A DNA stretch of 64,000 bases, taken from NCBI GenBank assembly GCA_007745635.1, contig CP036272.1, forward strand, positions 7,033,912 to 7,097,911, written 5' to 3'. The notes beneath the pieces were generated by a model that ran no database searches, was not told the DNA's origin, and saw only the letters and a list, made by a program, of their open reading frames with translations. The translations under genes were made by a program, and so were the position numbers. This document shows positions 11,224-20,444 of the stretch, in pieces (within the stretch, counting starts at the first letter, position 1; every line of letters starts with the position of its first letter). This DNA is from Stieleria bergensis (GTDB lineage: Bacteria; Planctomycetota; Planctomycetia; Pirellulales; Pirellulaceae).

Positions 11224-13071
11224 TCAGTCAACGGCGAGGACAACTGCGTGATTGGGCGACAAGCAAAGCGTGTCACCCTTAACGGAGTGACCACGCGAAT
11301 CCATGATCACACGGCCTTCAAACGGCATCTGAAGATCCTCGGTCATTGAAGGGTCACAGAGACGCACCCGTACACTGATGCTGGATGCCTCGCGATGGTA
11401 ATCCAGCCGGTACAGACCCACCTCGGGATCACACGCAACGGTCAGATTTGCATCACAGAACAGACCACTTTCCTGGGACTGCTTACGAACCGCAATCAGT
11501 TGCCGATACCAGGCCAACGTTTCTGAGTTGCCCGCGGTGACCGGCCCGATCTTGGCTTGATGAAACGCAGCCGGATCGGTCGGCAAGACGCCTTGGTCCC
11601 AGCTGTGATGCGGGTACTCGCGTTTGCGTCCATCGATCACACATTGCCGCAAGAAGGGATCAGAGAAATCAACGAAGAAACAAAACGGATTCGGTGATGC
11701 GAATTCCTCGCCCATGAACAGCATTGGAATGGCTGGCCCCAGCAGCATCAAAGCCGCCGCGGCGCGTTGCACATCGTCGTCAGCCCATTGGTGCATGCGA
11801 ACACCCAATGGATGGTTGCCGATAAAGTCATGATTCTGAATGCTGTAAATCAGACCGTCCGAAGGAACGCGCGGTTGGTTTTCTGCTGGCTGATCGCTTT
11901 GGCGCTCAGGCTCGCTACGCAGCGTCCCTTGGTAGACATAGCCCCTCGACAAGGTTTGCACCAAATCACTGGCTCCGTGATAAGGGCGATGACAATGTTG
12001 TTGTTCCGGACGCAGGGTTGTAAAAACACTGTGCAGAAAATCGTCGGCCCACATGGCGTCAAAACCCACACCGCCTTCGCTGCGGGGAACCAGCATCTCG
12101 GGGTCATAGACGTTTGATTCCGCGATCATCAACACTGGGCGTTTGGTTTCGTGCTTCCAAGCATGAATGGCGTCTGACATCTTGAGCGCCACATGGGTTG
12201 GGCTCTCGTCAATCATGCAGTGAATCGCATCGACTCGCAATCCATCGAGGTGATACTCTTCCAACCAGTGCACGGCGTTGGCGATAAAGAACCGACCGAC
12301 CTGGCGTCCGAGTTCTGGATCATCAAAGTTCGGTGCATCGCCCCAAACGGTTTGATGCTTAGATGACAGATACGGGCCGAACTCGTTCAAGTAATTGCCT
12401 TCCGGTCCCAAATGGTTGTAAACCACGTCAAGGATCACCGCCAAGCCGGCTTGATGAGCGGCGTCGACCAAGCGTCGGAAATCGGCGGGCGTTCCATAGG
12501 CTGCCATGGGAGCGAACAAGTCGACCCCATCGTAGCCCCAGTTCCAACGCCCAGCGGAAGCCGCCACGGGCATCAACTCAATCGCTGTCACGCCCAGCTC
12601 GACAAGCTCCGGCAATCGCTTGATCGCCGCCAGGAATGTGCCCTGTTCGGTGAACGCACCGAGATGCAATTCGTAGATGATTAAGTCCTCGCGAGACACG
12701 CCTTGCCAGCTCTGATCCGTCCACTGAAAAGCCGGGTCAACGACTTCGCTGGGGCCATGGACGCCAAGCGGTTGAGAGCGTGAAGCCGGATCAGGCCGCG
12801 GCGCTCGATCATCGACTGAATACTGGTAGTGCGTTCCGGCGGGAGCGTCGATTACAAAGGCTTGAAAGTACCCATCGGCGGTGGCTTGCATCGCCAGACG
12901 CGTTGCAGTCTGGACCTCGGGATCAAACGTCGTCGCCGCGCCATAGATGAGTGAAACCGTTTGCGCCCCGGGCGCATAAACGACGAACCGCGTCTGGCCG
13001 TCTGACAGTAAGTGGGCGCCTAGGATGCGATGGAGTTGATGGTCTGGATAAAGACTCGGTTCTGTGCTCAT
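11224..13071 (-). CDS. treZ: Malto-oligosyltrehalose trehalohydrolase
   Basis: This GH13-type enzyme releases trehalose from maltooligosyl-trehalose in the TreY-TreZ pathway. I choose the ATG at 13069-13071, giving 615 residues, the usual length. The frame stays open upstream, but that part is low-quality sequence overlapping the divergent glycosyltransferase. An ATG at 13134 is a weaker alternative. An N-terminal CBM48-like domain (HRILGAHLLSDGQTRFVVYA) comes first. The catalytic barrel follows, with DVVYNHLGPEGNYL, nucleophile region DGLRVDAIH, acid/base region MIAESNV and stabiliser region IQNHDFIGN, so the triad is complete. The substrate-making treY is not in the window, so its partner must lie elsewhere. 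It is probably cytoplasmic. Confidence 0.92.
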   Translation of the reverse strand: MSTEPSLYPDHQLHRILGAHLLSDGQTRFVVYAPGAQTVSLIYGAATTFDPEVQTATRLAMQATADGYFQAFVIDAPAGTHYQYSVDDRAPRPDPASRSQPLGVHGPSEVVDPAFQWTDQSWQGVSREDLIIYELHLGAFTEQGTFLAAIKRLPELVELGVTAIELMPVAASAGRWNWGYDGVDLFAPMAAYGTPADFRRLVDAAHQAGLAVILDVVYNHLGPEGNYLNEFGPYLSSKHQTVWGDAPNFDDPELGRQVGRFFIANAVHWLEEYHLDGLRVDAIHCMIDESPTHVALKMSDAIHAWKHETKRPVLMIAESNVYDPEMLVPRSEGGVGFDAMWADDFLHSVFTTLRPEQQHCHRPYHGASDLVQTLSRGYVYQGTLRSEPERQSDQPAENQPRVPSDGLIYSIQNHDFIGNHPLGVRMHQWADDDVQRAAAALMLLGPAIPMLFMGEEFASPNPFCFFVDFSDPFLRQCVIDGRKREYPHHSWDQGVLPTDPAAFHQAKIGPVTAGNSETLAWYRQLIAVRKQSQESGLFCDANLTVACDPEVGLYRLDYHREASSISVRVRLCDPSMTEDLQMPFEGRVIMDSRGHSVKGDTLCLSPNHAVVLAVD

Positions 13072-13181
13072 GATGGACTCAGTCGGGGTGCAGCAACGCG
13101 TATTGGGGCTTATGATGACAGGTTCACTGATCATCGCCACCCCATCTTTAGGCTCAAAACGTTCCTTGAGACAGCTTGTTG

Positions 13182-14411
13182 ATGCCAACCTCTGATTCAA
13201 CTGCCGACATCGCTTCGACTTCCTCACCACCGACTCGTGTGCTCTTGATGGCCGGTTCGATGGAAGGTGGCGGCAGTGAGCGGCAGGTGTTGCTATTGGC
13301 AAAGCATCTTGACCGCAGTCGCTTTGAACCACACTTGTATCTTTCGAATCGATCAGGGAAGTTCCTGGATCAAGTCCCTGATGATGTACCGATTCACGCC
13401 TTCGATCAACAGCCGCAGAAACGGATCTTCTTTGAACGGATTCCAGGGCAGGCCTTACGCCGCCAAGCCAGTTTTCTGGCCTCGGTGGTAGCGGCGCAAC
13501 AGATCCAGGTGCTGTACGATCGGACGTTTCATATGTCGATGCTGGCCGGGACGTTGCCCAAAGTGAATTCCGCTTTGGCAGCGAAACTGCACCGAGTGGC
13601 AACGATTGTCAGCCTGCCACACCTCGCTGTGCCGATGTTAGAGCCGCGCTACCTGTGGCTCAAGCGACGTCGCCTGGCGCAGGCATATCGACTGGCTCAA
13701 TCGGTCGTTGCGGTCAGCCAACAAGCTGCCGCATCCGCAGCGGGCTTCTATAAACTGCCGCCGGATTTGGTTCAGGTGATTCGCAATCCCGTCGACCGAG
13801 CACAGATTCAGCGAGATGCTGAAGTAGGCTTTGAATTTGATCGCCCCAACCACACACATTTGGTCTGCGTCGGACGCATGTCAGAAGAGAAGGGGCACAT
13901 GGACTTGCTGGCTGCGATTCCCGATGTGATCAAGCAATGGCCTGAGACGCTGCCAGAACCGATGTTCCATTTCATCGGTGATGGTGAATTGTATGGAACG
14001 ATTCAACGGCACCTGGACCAACAGCAGCTTTCAGGCGCGGTGCAAATGCCTGGCAGTGTCGCCAGTGCAGCCCCAATCATCGCGGCCGCCGATGCCGTGA
14101 TTCTGCCAAGTCGCTTCGAAGGCATGCCAAACGTCGCGTTGGAATCGTTTGCTCTGGGAACTCCATTGATCGCCACTCGAGCCGGCGGAACACTGGAACT
14201 GCAAGGTGATCAGCCGACTGCGTTTTGGGCCAACCCCAAGAATCCAACGTCACTCAGTCGAGCGATACTAGAGTTTGCCAATCAACCTCATCAGGCCGAT
14301 CAACACGTGATGGCCGCGATGGCGATCCTGGCCAAGAATCACGACCTGACAAAAACTGTCAAGCAGATTGAATCTCTCTTGCAACCAAAGCAACGGCAAG
14401 AAGCCCCCTAA
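13182..14411 (+). CDS. GT4-family glycosyltransferase
   Basis: This 409-residue GT-B fold protein has an N-terminal Gly-rich loop (LMAGSMEGGGSERQVLLLA) and a C-terminal nucleotide-sugar site (CVGRMSEEKGHMDLLAAI, then PSRFEGMPNVALESFALG with the E-x7-E spacing). Two TTG codons precede, but the ATG at 13182 is the more likely start. It probably transfers a sugar from an NDP-donor to a lipid- or polysaccharide-linked acceptor at the inner face of the membrane. No other envelope-polysaccharide genes flank it, so the acceptor is unknown. It is divergent from treZ across about 110 bp, which must hold both promoters. Confidence 0.88.
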   Translation: MPTSDSTADIASTSSPPTRVLLMAGSMEGGGSERQVLLLAKHLDRSRFEPHLYLSNRSGKFLDQVPDDVPIHAFDQQPQKRIFFERIPGQALRRQASFLASVVAAQQIQVLYDRTFHMSMLAGTLPKVNSALAAKLHRVATIVSLPHLAVPMLEPRYLWLKRRRLAQAYRLAQSVVAVSQQAAASAAGFYKLPPDLVQVIRNPVDRAQIQRDAEVGFEFDRPNHTHLVCVGRMSEEKGHMDLLAAIPDVIKQWPETLPEPMFHFIGDGELYGTIQRHLDQQQLSGAVQMPGSVASAAPIIAAADAVILPSRFEGMPNVALESFALGTPLIATRAGGTLELQGDQPTAFWANPKNPTSLSRAILEFANQPHQADQHVMAAMAILAKNHDLTKTVKQIESLLQPKQRQEAP

Positions 14412-14426
14412 AAACGATCCGCTTCG

Positions 14427-16202
14427 TTAGGGAGCTACGGGCTTCAACGTCACGCCGCCGCACTGAATCATCGGGCCCGCTTGCTGCCGCTTCAAACTTA
14501 ACTCCACTGATCCTGCAGTGAGTTCAACCGTCCCCAGCGAATGAGTCTTGAAGTCCAACATCCAGCGGGGCGTTGACGTGGAATCCAAATCGGGACGCTT
14601 CACTAACTTGTTGGAACAACGTGGCACCTGGCTGGACACTGATTGATGACCGATCGTTGCCGTCACGTTGACATCATCGCTGTCGCAAACCGAGTGCAGC
14701 CAAACTTCATAACGTCCGGGGTCTTGGACCGCGATGCGCCAAACCAGGCGATCATCGGCCTCTGTCCAGTTGTCTACCCAACCATGCGCCCAACTAATGC
14801 CGTACGCAAAGCCCGGTTTTCCATGCAACACGGCTTCAACCGAAGGAATGTAGGTGGGTCGCTGGCTCATCACCGGTACCGCTGAAGGCTGTTGAATCGA
14901 GGCTGCAACCTCGGACCAGTAGCGGTCAATCGGGGTTCGCATTTGCGCGACGCGTTCCGGCATTTGCTTGGCCAAGTCAACCTTCTGTCCGGGATCGGCC
15001 AGCAGATCAAAGAGAGCCGGCTTGCCGTTCTCGATTGTCAATCGAAACTGATTGTCACGTGCCGCTGCGCGATGAAACTGCATGCCCGCGTCGGATTGAT
15101 GGCGAATGGTCAACAAACAGCGATCCTGCAGCGAACCATCATGGCCCTCGGCAATCAGGTGCGATAAGTCTTGACCGTCAAGCTCAAGCGAACCAGGCAG
15201 ATCGACATCACACCAACCGGCCAAGGTTGGCAGCAAATCGATATGCGCTGTGATTTGCTGAATCTTGCTGGGTTCAATCCGTTGCGGCCAGCGAATGTAA
15301 CAGGGCACACGACAGCCACCTTCGTGAACACTGCCTTTCGCACCTCGCATGCCGCCGTTGTAACGCTTGCCATTGGGTCCATTGTCGGTCAGAAACAGGA
15401 CGATGGTATTCTTTGCCAGGCCTTGTTGATCCAGCGTCGCTAACAAGCGCCCGACATTGGTGTCAATGTTGTCAACCATGGCATAAACCGCGGCAGTCTT
15501 TTCAGGAAGCTTGCCGGCCTGGTGATACTTTTCAAACAGCGGCTGTGGAACTTGAAATGGACCGTGAGGAGCATTAAACGGGACATAACACAGGAAAGGT
15601 CGATCCGCTGATTGCTGGATAAATTCAATCGCAGCATCGGTGATTACATCAGTGATATAACCTTTGGTAGCGACCGATTTTCCATTTCGTTCCAGCAGTG
15701 GATCGTCATACAAGTTGAAGTGGCCGCCACAGAAACCAAAGAACTCTTCAAATCCTTGCCCATTGGGATGCATCGGCATTTGGGCCCCGTTATGCCATTT
15801 GCCAAAACAGCCCGTGCGGTAGCCAGCGGCAGCGAACAGTTCCGCGATGGTTTGTTCTTCCGCCCGCAACACTTCGCGGCGACGGGTGACGCCAGAAACC
15901 CCACCGCGTTCAGGGTATCGTCCAGTTAACAGTGCAGCCCGCGTGGGTGCGCAAACCGGTGAGACATAAAAGCGATCCAGACAAACACTTTGGCTGGCCA
16001 GCTGATCAAGCACAGGAGTCTCAATCAAAGGATTTTGATGACAGCCTAGATCTCCCCAACCTTGATCATCGGTCATGATCAAGAGCACGTTGGGAGGCGC
16101 GGCGTTGACGGTGGCTTTGTTCAAACCAATCACACACACAACCAGCAGACAAGCGACCAAGCGTGTAAAGTACATTGACATTAACGGCAGCAGTGACATC
16201 AT
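14427..16202 (-). CDS. Arylsulfatase-type sulfatase with C-terminal beta domain
   Basis: This type I sulfatase has 591 residues from the ATG at 16202 (ATGs at 16199 or near 16172 are possible). A signal peptide ends near NAAPPN. Metal-binding residues lie in LLIMTDDQGWGDLG. The formylglycine site is C84-A-P-T-R. GKWHNGAQ follows, where many relatives have GKWHLG. After the sulfatase fold, a beta-rich domain of about 110 residues (from YEVWLHSVCDSDDVNV) resembles a carbohydrate-binding module. The sulfatase at 27605-29410 has a similar tail. It is expected to act outside the cytoplasm on sulfated glycans once the cysteine is matured. It is convergent with the glycosyltransferase gene. Confidence 0.9.
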   Translation of the reverse strand: MMSLLPLMSMYFTRLVACLLVVCVIGLNKATVNAAPPNVLLIMTDDQGWGDLGCHQNPLIETPVLDQLASQSVCLDRFYVSPVCAPTRAALLTGRYPERGGVSGVTRRREVLRAEEQTIAELFAAAGYRTGCFGKWHNGAQMPMHPNGQGFEEFFGFCGGHFNLYDDPLLERNGKSVATKGYITDVITDAAIEFIQQSADRPFLCYVPFNAPHGPFQVPQPLFEKYHQAGKLPEKTAAVYAMVDNIDTNVGRLLATLDQQGLAKNTIVLFLTDNGPNGKRYNGGMRGAKGSVHEGGCRVPCYIRWPQRIEPSKIQQITAHIDLLPTLAGWCDVDLPGSLELDGQDLSHLIAEGHDGSLQDRCLLTIRHQSDAGMQFHRAAARDNQFRLTIENGKPALFDLLADPGQKVDLAKQMPERVAQMRTPIDRYWSEVAASIQQPSAVPVMSQRPTYIPSVEAVLHGKPGFAYGISWAHGWVDNWTEADDRLVWRIAVQDPGRYEVWLHSVCDSDDVNVTATIGHQSVSSQVPRCSNKLVKRPDLDSTSTPRWMLDFKTHSLGTVELTAGSVELSLKRQQAGPMIQCGGVTLKPVAP

Positions 16203-16327
16203 ACAGAGCAATCCCAGAGACGAGTCAGCGACAGAGCCCGGCAGTATAGTTCATCCGACAGCGGAGAGCGACTGCGGCGAATCACAGCGTTGATTGCTAA
16301 GCTTTCAAAGCGGCAATCAGAGAAGGC

Positions 16328-17734
16328 TTACTTGCCGATGCAGAATCGGCTGAAGACACGATCAAGAATATCGTCGTTGTAAACAGCGCCCGTGACTTCG
16401 CCTAATGCGGCGGCCGCGAGCCGCAGTTCGCTGCACACATATTCGTGACCATCCTGGCCCCGAACCAAATGGATCGCCGTGTCGATCGCGACTTGAGCCG
16501 CGGCCAACGAATCCCCACAACGAGCCGCGGTGGAAGCCACAGCGTTGCCAGAACTCGCGTCCAGTTTCTCAATCGCTTGCTGAATCAAGCCTCGTAAGTG
16601 ATCGACACCAAGCCCAGACTGTGAACTGGTCACCGTCCAGTGTTGATCCTGTTCAAGCGAGTAGAGCTCGGTGGCGCTCAGCAAGTCACCTTTAGTCGCG
16701 ACCCATAAATCAATCGACGAACGGCGTTTCTCGGCAGCCAGTTCCGTCAGGCGATCAACAATCGCTTGTCGATCTGGATCCTGCCAGTCAACACACCACA
16801 ACCGAATCTGGGCATCACTACCGGCGCGGGCGGCATGTCGCTGTGCTTGCTGAGCGATTTGCTGTTCAGCGGATTCGCCTTCCACCGATTCGATCCCAGC
16901 GGTATCGACCAACGTGACGTCATAAGGGCCCACCGTCGTCGACACGGCCACCACATCGCGTGTCGTCCCAGCAACGTCGGCCACGATGGCGACTTCCTGG
17001 TCGGCCAAGGCGTTGATCAAACGGCTCTTGCCGGCATTGGGAAGCCCTCGCAAGGCGACCGTCCAGCTGGCCACCGCCCGCCCCCGCGAGGTGAGCTGCT
17101 GCTGAGTTGACTGCACGGCATCCTTCACCACCAGCAGGCGACTCACAAGATCGTGATCGCTGATGAACTGAATGTCCTCATCAACGAAGTCCAATCCCGC
17201 TTCGACGTCCGCCATCAAATCCAAGAGCTCACTCCGCAGCGATTCAATGGGCTGAGACAAGTTACCAGCTAATTGCCGCAACGCATGATCCAACGATTGT
17301 CGCCCTTCAGCATCAATCACACCCAACACCGCTTCGGCCTGCGTCAAGTCAAGTCGACCGGCCAAAAAGGCCCGCAACGTGAACTCGCCCGGCCGCGCGG
17401 CGCGACAACCTTTTCGAGTTGCTTGTTGAACAACAGCCTGCAGAATGGGCAACGAACCGATGGTATGGATTTCCATCGAGGGTTGCCCGGTGTAACTTCG
17501 CCCCGTCGGCCAAAGCAGAGCCTGAACGGGCAGCGATCCTAATGGCGCACCGAGATCAATTTCAGCATCAACCTGATGAGCGAGGCGCTCGTTGGTCGGC
17601 TGCACCCCCAAGACCCGCGCGACGTGCATGGATTGCGGGCCACTGATGCGCACCGCTCCACGCACAGCAGGCGAGGAAGGCGTACCGATCGCGACGATGG
17701 TATCGTCAACATCAAGGACATTGGAAAGCGGCAT
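16328..17734 (-). CDS. mnmE: tRNA modification GTPase MnmE (TrmE)
   Basis: This 468-residue protein works with MnmG to put the cmnm5 group on wobble U34 of some tRNAs. An N-terminal THF-binding domain starts with DTIVAIGTPSSPAVRGAVRISG. A helical domain carries an inserted G domain, with GLPNAGKSRLINAL (G1), VAGTTRDV (G2), DTAGIE (G3) and a TKGD version of G4 instead of NKxD. The protein ends in the hallmark FCIGK, whose Cys is needed for modification. The length and the full set of motifs indicate a functional enzyme. It lies 8 bp downstream of dsbD on the same strand, so it is probably the last gene of that run. Confidence 0.96.
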   Translation of the reverse strand: MPLSNVLDVDDTIVAIGTPSSPAVRGAVRISGPQSMHVARVLGVQPTNERLAHQVDAEIDLGAPLGSLPVQALLWPTGRSYTGQPSMEIHTIGSLPILQAVVQQATRKGCRAARPGEFTLRAFLAGRLDLTQAEAVLGVIDAEGRQSLDHALRQLAGNLSQPIESLRSELLDLMADVEAGLDFVDEDIQFISDHDLVSRLLVVKDAVQSTQQQLTSRGRAVASWTVALRGLPNAGKSRLINALADQEVAIVADVAGTTRDVVAVSTTVGPYDVTLVDTAGIESVEGESAEQQIAQQAQRHAARAGSDAQIRLWCVDWQDPDRQAIVDRLTELAAEKRRSSIDLWVATKGDLLSATELYSLEQDQHWTVTSSQSGLGVDHLRGLIQQAIEKLDASSGNAVASTAARCGDSLAAAQVAIDTAIHLVRGQDGHEYVCSELRLAAAALGEVTGAVYNDDILDRVFSRFCIGK

Positions 17735-17742
17735 AGGGACCG

Positions 17743-20361
17743 TTAGCGCTGCATGGCTGGCGTCGCTGGCAATGCCGATGTCAACGACTTCGCTGACGAA
17801 CGACTGGCCTTGGAAAGACTTGGTCCCGCTTGCTCCAATGCGTCAAGCACCTGCCCTTGGGTGAGCGTCTCTGGCAAAACAATCGGTTGATTGGGACTGC
17901 CACCAGGGTAGATCGCCAGCAAGGGAATGCCTTTCTTCCTGAGTTCATCCAGCTTGTTGGTGATCTCTGGATCAAAATCGGTGTAGTCAGCCAGCATCGC
18001 CACGCCCCCAAGTTCACGAAGCTTTGCCCCGGTCGCGTTGGTGTCGACAGCGATCAGGCTATTCACTTTACAAGACGCACACCAGTCGGCGGTGAAATCC
18101 AGCATGACGGTCGTTCCTTGGGCTTGCAACTCCTGCAATCGTGCTTCGCTATAGGCCTCCCACTTGACGGGCTCTCGATGCAGCACGAAAAAGGTCATCC
18201 CACTGATAACAACGGCTGAGGTGACGCCGATCGTCCACGCTCGCAACTGTTTGCCAAAGGACATATAAGGTGGCGTCTTACCAACCACCCACAGACCAAA
18301 CCAAACACCGATCAAACTGATGAACACCCAGACTTGTTCTGTTTCATTAAAGCTGATGAAGAAAAAGGCGACAGTTCCCAAGAACAGAAACGCCATGAAC
18401 TCCTTCAGCGTCTCCATCCACTTACCAGGCTTAGGCACATAATTCATCAAACTGGGGAAGGCCGCCAACAAGATGTACGGCAAAGCCATGCCAACACCCA
18501 CGGCCATCACCAAAGTCACCGATTGGACAACCGGCAGATCAACGGTGGCCGCCAGTGCCGTCCCCATAAACGGACCTGTGCATGGCGTCGCTAGGATGGT
18601 CGCGAAAATACCAGTGAAGAACGCCCCGACCAGCCCTTGTTGGTCTTGCAGCTCTTGTGACGCTTGAGACGACGCAAACTTTGGCGTGGGCAGTTCCCAA
18701 ACACCGAGCGAAGAGAGCGCCATCGCGAAGACCAAAATCGTCAACGCAAACCGGACGGGCATCAGCGTCATGTGATCGCCCCACACCAAACCAACACCAC
18801 CTACCAGCACGGCAAACACGGCAAAGGCAGCCAGGATCCCTGCCACGTAGGCGAGGTTCAATAGGATGACTCGGCTGCGTGCTTCACCAGCTTGCTTCAC
18901 GAAGCTCATGACTTTCAAGCCAATCACAGGCAAAACACAGGGCATCAAGTTCAGAATCACGCCACCGCCGACGGCCAAGAACAACAACCAAGCGAATCCT
19001 GACTTTGCCGGATCGCTTCCCTCGCTAACGGGAGCGGCTTCTGAGTCATCGTCCTCGACGAAAGGGTTGTCTTCAACAGCGCCCTCATTTTTGGCATCGT
19101 CGGTTGGAGCCGCAGCGCCAGGTATCTGGCTCACCGCAGAGTCGGGTGCCGTGTCAACATTCGGGTTGCCCACGCCGGTGGTTGACGCCAGCTTGTCGAC
19201 CCATTTGATCTTGGCAGCGTTGTCCATCGCATCAGCACGGAAGCCATGTTCCATGTGGACTGCTTTGAACTGCGTTTGCGTTGTTGAACCCGCTTGGACC
19301 GTGGTCGAAAAGTACATGGCCATGGGACGCAGGCAAGATGAATTCGTGCAAGCCTGGTACACGATCATGCCTTCGATAGTGTACTGCTGATCGATCGCAT
19401 CTTCAGGAACCCGAATCGGCAGCTTCCAGGTGACTTTGCCTTCGTAATAGTTTGTTCCCAACGTATCGGATTTCTGTAGATTTCCGTCAGCAACAGGAGC
19501 ACCAATTTTGACGCCCTGTTTCTTGATCACAACAAAGTTGGTTGCGCTTTTGCTGTCGTCAATCGCCTCTTTATAAACGTGCATTGGCGATTCTGGGATC
19601 GCTTGAAAGACCAAGTATCCAGTGTCACCTGGTGCCAGGATCGACGTCACACCCGCATGCCACTTGACGGGATAGTCTTTGTCTTGAAACGGTGTCGCGC
19701 CGGCAAACGGATCACCGGTTTTCATCGATGGCTGCTGCTTGACACTCAACAAGGCATCCATCGCAGGCGATGGTGAGTTGACGACAGGCGATGGACTACC
19801 CGAGTCAACCGCAACGGCCATGATCGTTTCGCGAACCGGCTGGCATTGCTGGGCTTGGCAAACCAAGCCAGTGACGCTCACTTCTAACTCACCACCAAAT
19901 CCGGTGGGCACGCGAATCGGCGCCGTCCATGTTACTGACTTGGAATAGTCCTCGATCTCAACGCCAGGGAACTCATCTTTAAAGCTTTTCTGTGGCGGAC
20001 GATCTGGCTTGAATGCGCCTGCCACTTCAACCCCTTTCGGCGCGGTCACATTGATCTTCGTCGGCAATGGCCCCCCCTTGCCTTGGGTGATCGAATAAAT
20101 GTGCCACTGACCGCCCAAGGTCGCGGTGACTGACAACGTGCCATTGCCACCGTTATTGGTGTACGTTGCGCTAAGAGCATAAGGCTCCGCCTGCCCGACA
20201 GGATCCAATCCAGGCAGTGCCAAAGGATCACCGAATTCAAAGTCCACTTGGGCGGAAGCTGTCCCCGAAGTGAACAGCCCGGCCAATAAAGCAAAACCGA
20301 CGAGCATCGTGCGCAACGATACCGCAAGGGCTCGGTCAGTCTTATTGAAGTGTGACATCAT
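17743..20361 (-). CDS. dsbD: Thiol:disulfide interchange protein DsbD with two N-terminal alpha-like domains
   Basis: I use the ATG at 20361 (or 20358), giving 872 residues. A signal peptide ends at TASAQV. Two periplasmic DsbD-alpha-like domains follow, each with a C-x4-C pair (C168/C173 and C338/C343), then an acidic linker. The eight-helix transmembrane domain comes next, with the expected cysteines in NLMPCVLPVIGLK and ATPCTGPFMGTAL. The C-terminal thioredoxin domain has W-C-A-S-C-K (C761, C764). The protein carries electrons from cytoplasmic thioredoxin to periplasmic proteins. Duplication of the alpha domain is unusual compared with the E. coli form. It is flanked by the phosphotransferase and mnmE on the same strand. 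Confidence 0.92.
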   Translation of the reverse strand: MMSHFNKTDRALAVSLRTMLVGFALLAGLFTSGTASAQVDFEFGDPLALPGLDPVGQAEPYALSATYTNNGGNGTLSVTATLGGQWHIYSITQGKGGPLPTKINVTAPKGVEVAGAFKPDRPPQKSFKDEFPGVEIEDYSKSVTWTAPIRVPTGFGGELEVSVTGLVCQAQQCQPVRETIMAVAVDSGSPSPVVNSPSPAMDALLSVKQQPSMKTGDPFAGATPFQDKDYPVKWHAGVTSILAPGDTGYLVFQAIPESPMHVYKEAIDDSKSATNFVVIKKQGVKIGAPVADGNLQKSDTLGTNYYEGKVTWKLPIRVPEDAIDQQYTIEGMIVYQACTNSSCLRPMAMYFSTTVQAGSTTQTQFKAVHMEHGFRADAMDNAAKIKWVDKLASTTGVGNPNVDTAPDSAVSQIPGAAAPTDDAKNEGAVEDNPFVEDDDSEAAPVSEGSDPAKSGFAWLLFLAVGGGVILNLMPCVLPVIGLKVMSFVKQAGEARSRVILLNLAYVAGILAAFAVFAVLVGGVGLVWGDHMTLMPVRFALTILVFAMALSSLGVWELPTPKFASSQASQELQDQQGLVGAFFTGIFATILATPCTGPFMGTALAATVDLPVVQSVTLVMAVGVGMALPYILLAAFPSLMNYVPKPGKWMETLKEFMAFLFLGTVAFFFISFNETEQVWVFISLIGVWFGLWVVGKTPPYMSFGKQLRAWTIGVTSAVVISGMTFFVLHREPVKWEAYSEARLQELQAQGTTVMLDFTADWCASCKVNSLIAVDTNATGAKLRELGGVAMLADYTDFDPEITNKLDELRKKGIPLLAIYPGGSPNQPIVLPETLTQGQVLDALEQAGPSLSKASRSSAKSLTSALPATPAMQR

Positions 20362-20444
20362 TTGTTTCTCGTTTTGGATCGGGCCCAAGGCCCGACGAAC
20401 TCTCGGGAGAGTGATTCGGCGATCGCCTGCGAACAGGCGCTGTG

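Noticed and set aside
13072..13602. N-terminal extension of treZ of 177 codons
   Set aside because: It lies antisense to the glycosyltransferase start, has no recognisable domain, and would make the enzyme far longer than its family.
14407..14431. Terminator hairpin between the glycosyltransferase and the sulfatase
   Set aside because: CCCTAA and TTAGGG can pair, but the inner stem needs a three-base bulge and no T-run follows; too weak to call.
16328..17734. MnmE as a degraded GTPase because G4 reads TKGD
   Set aside because: TKxD is a tolerated form of NKxD, and all other motifs, including the C-terminal FCIGK, are intact.
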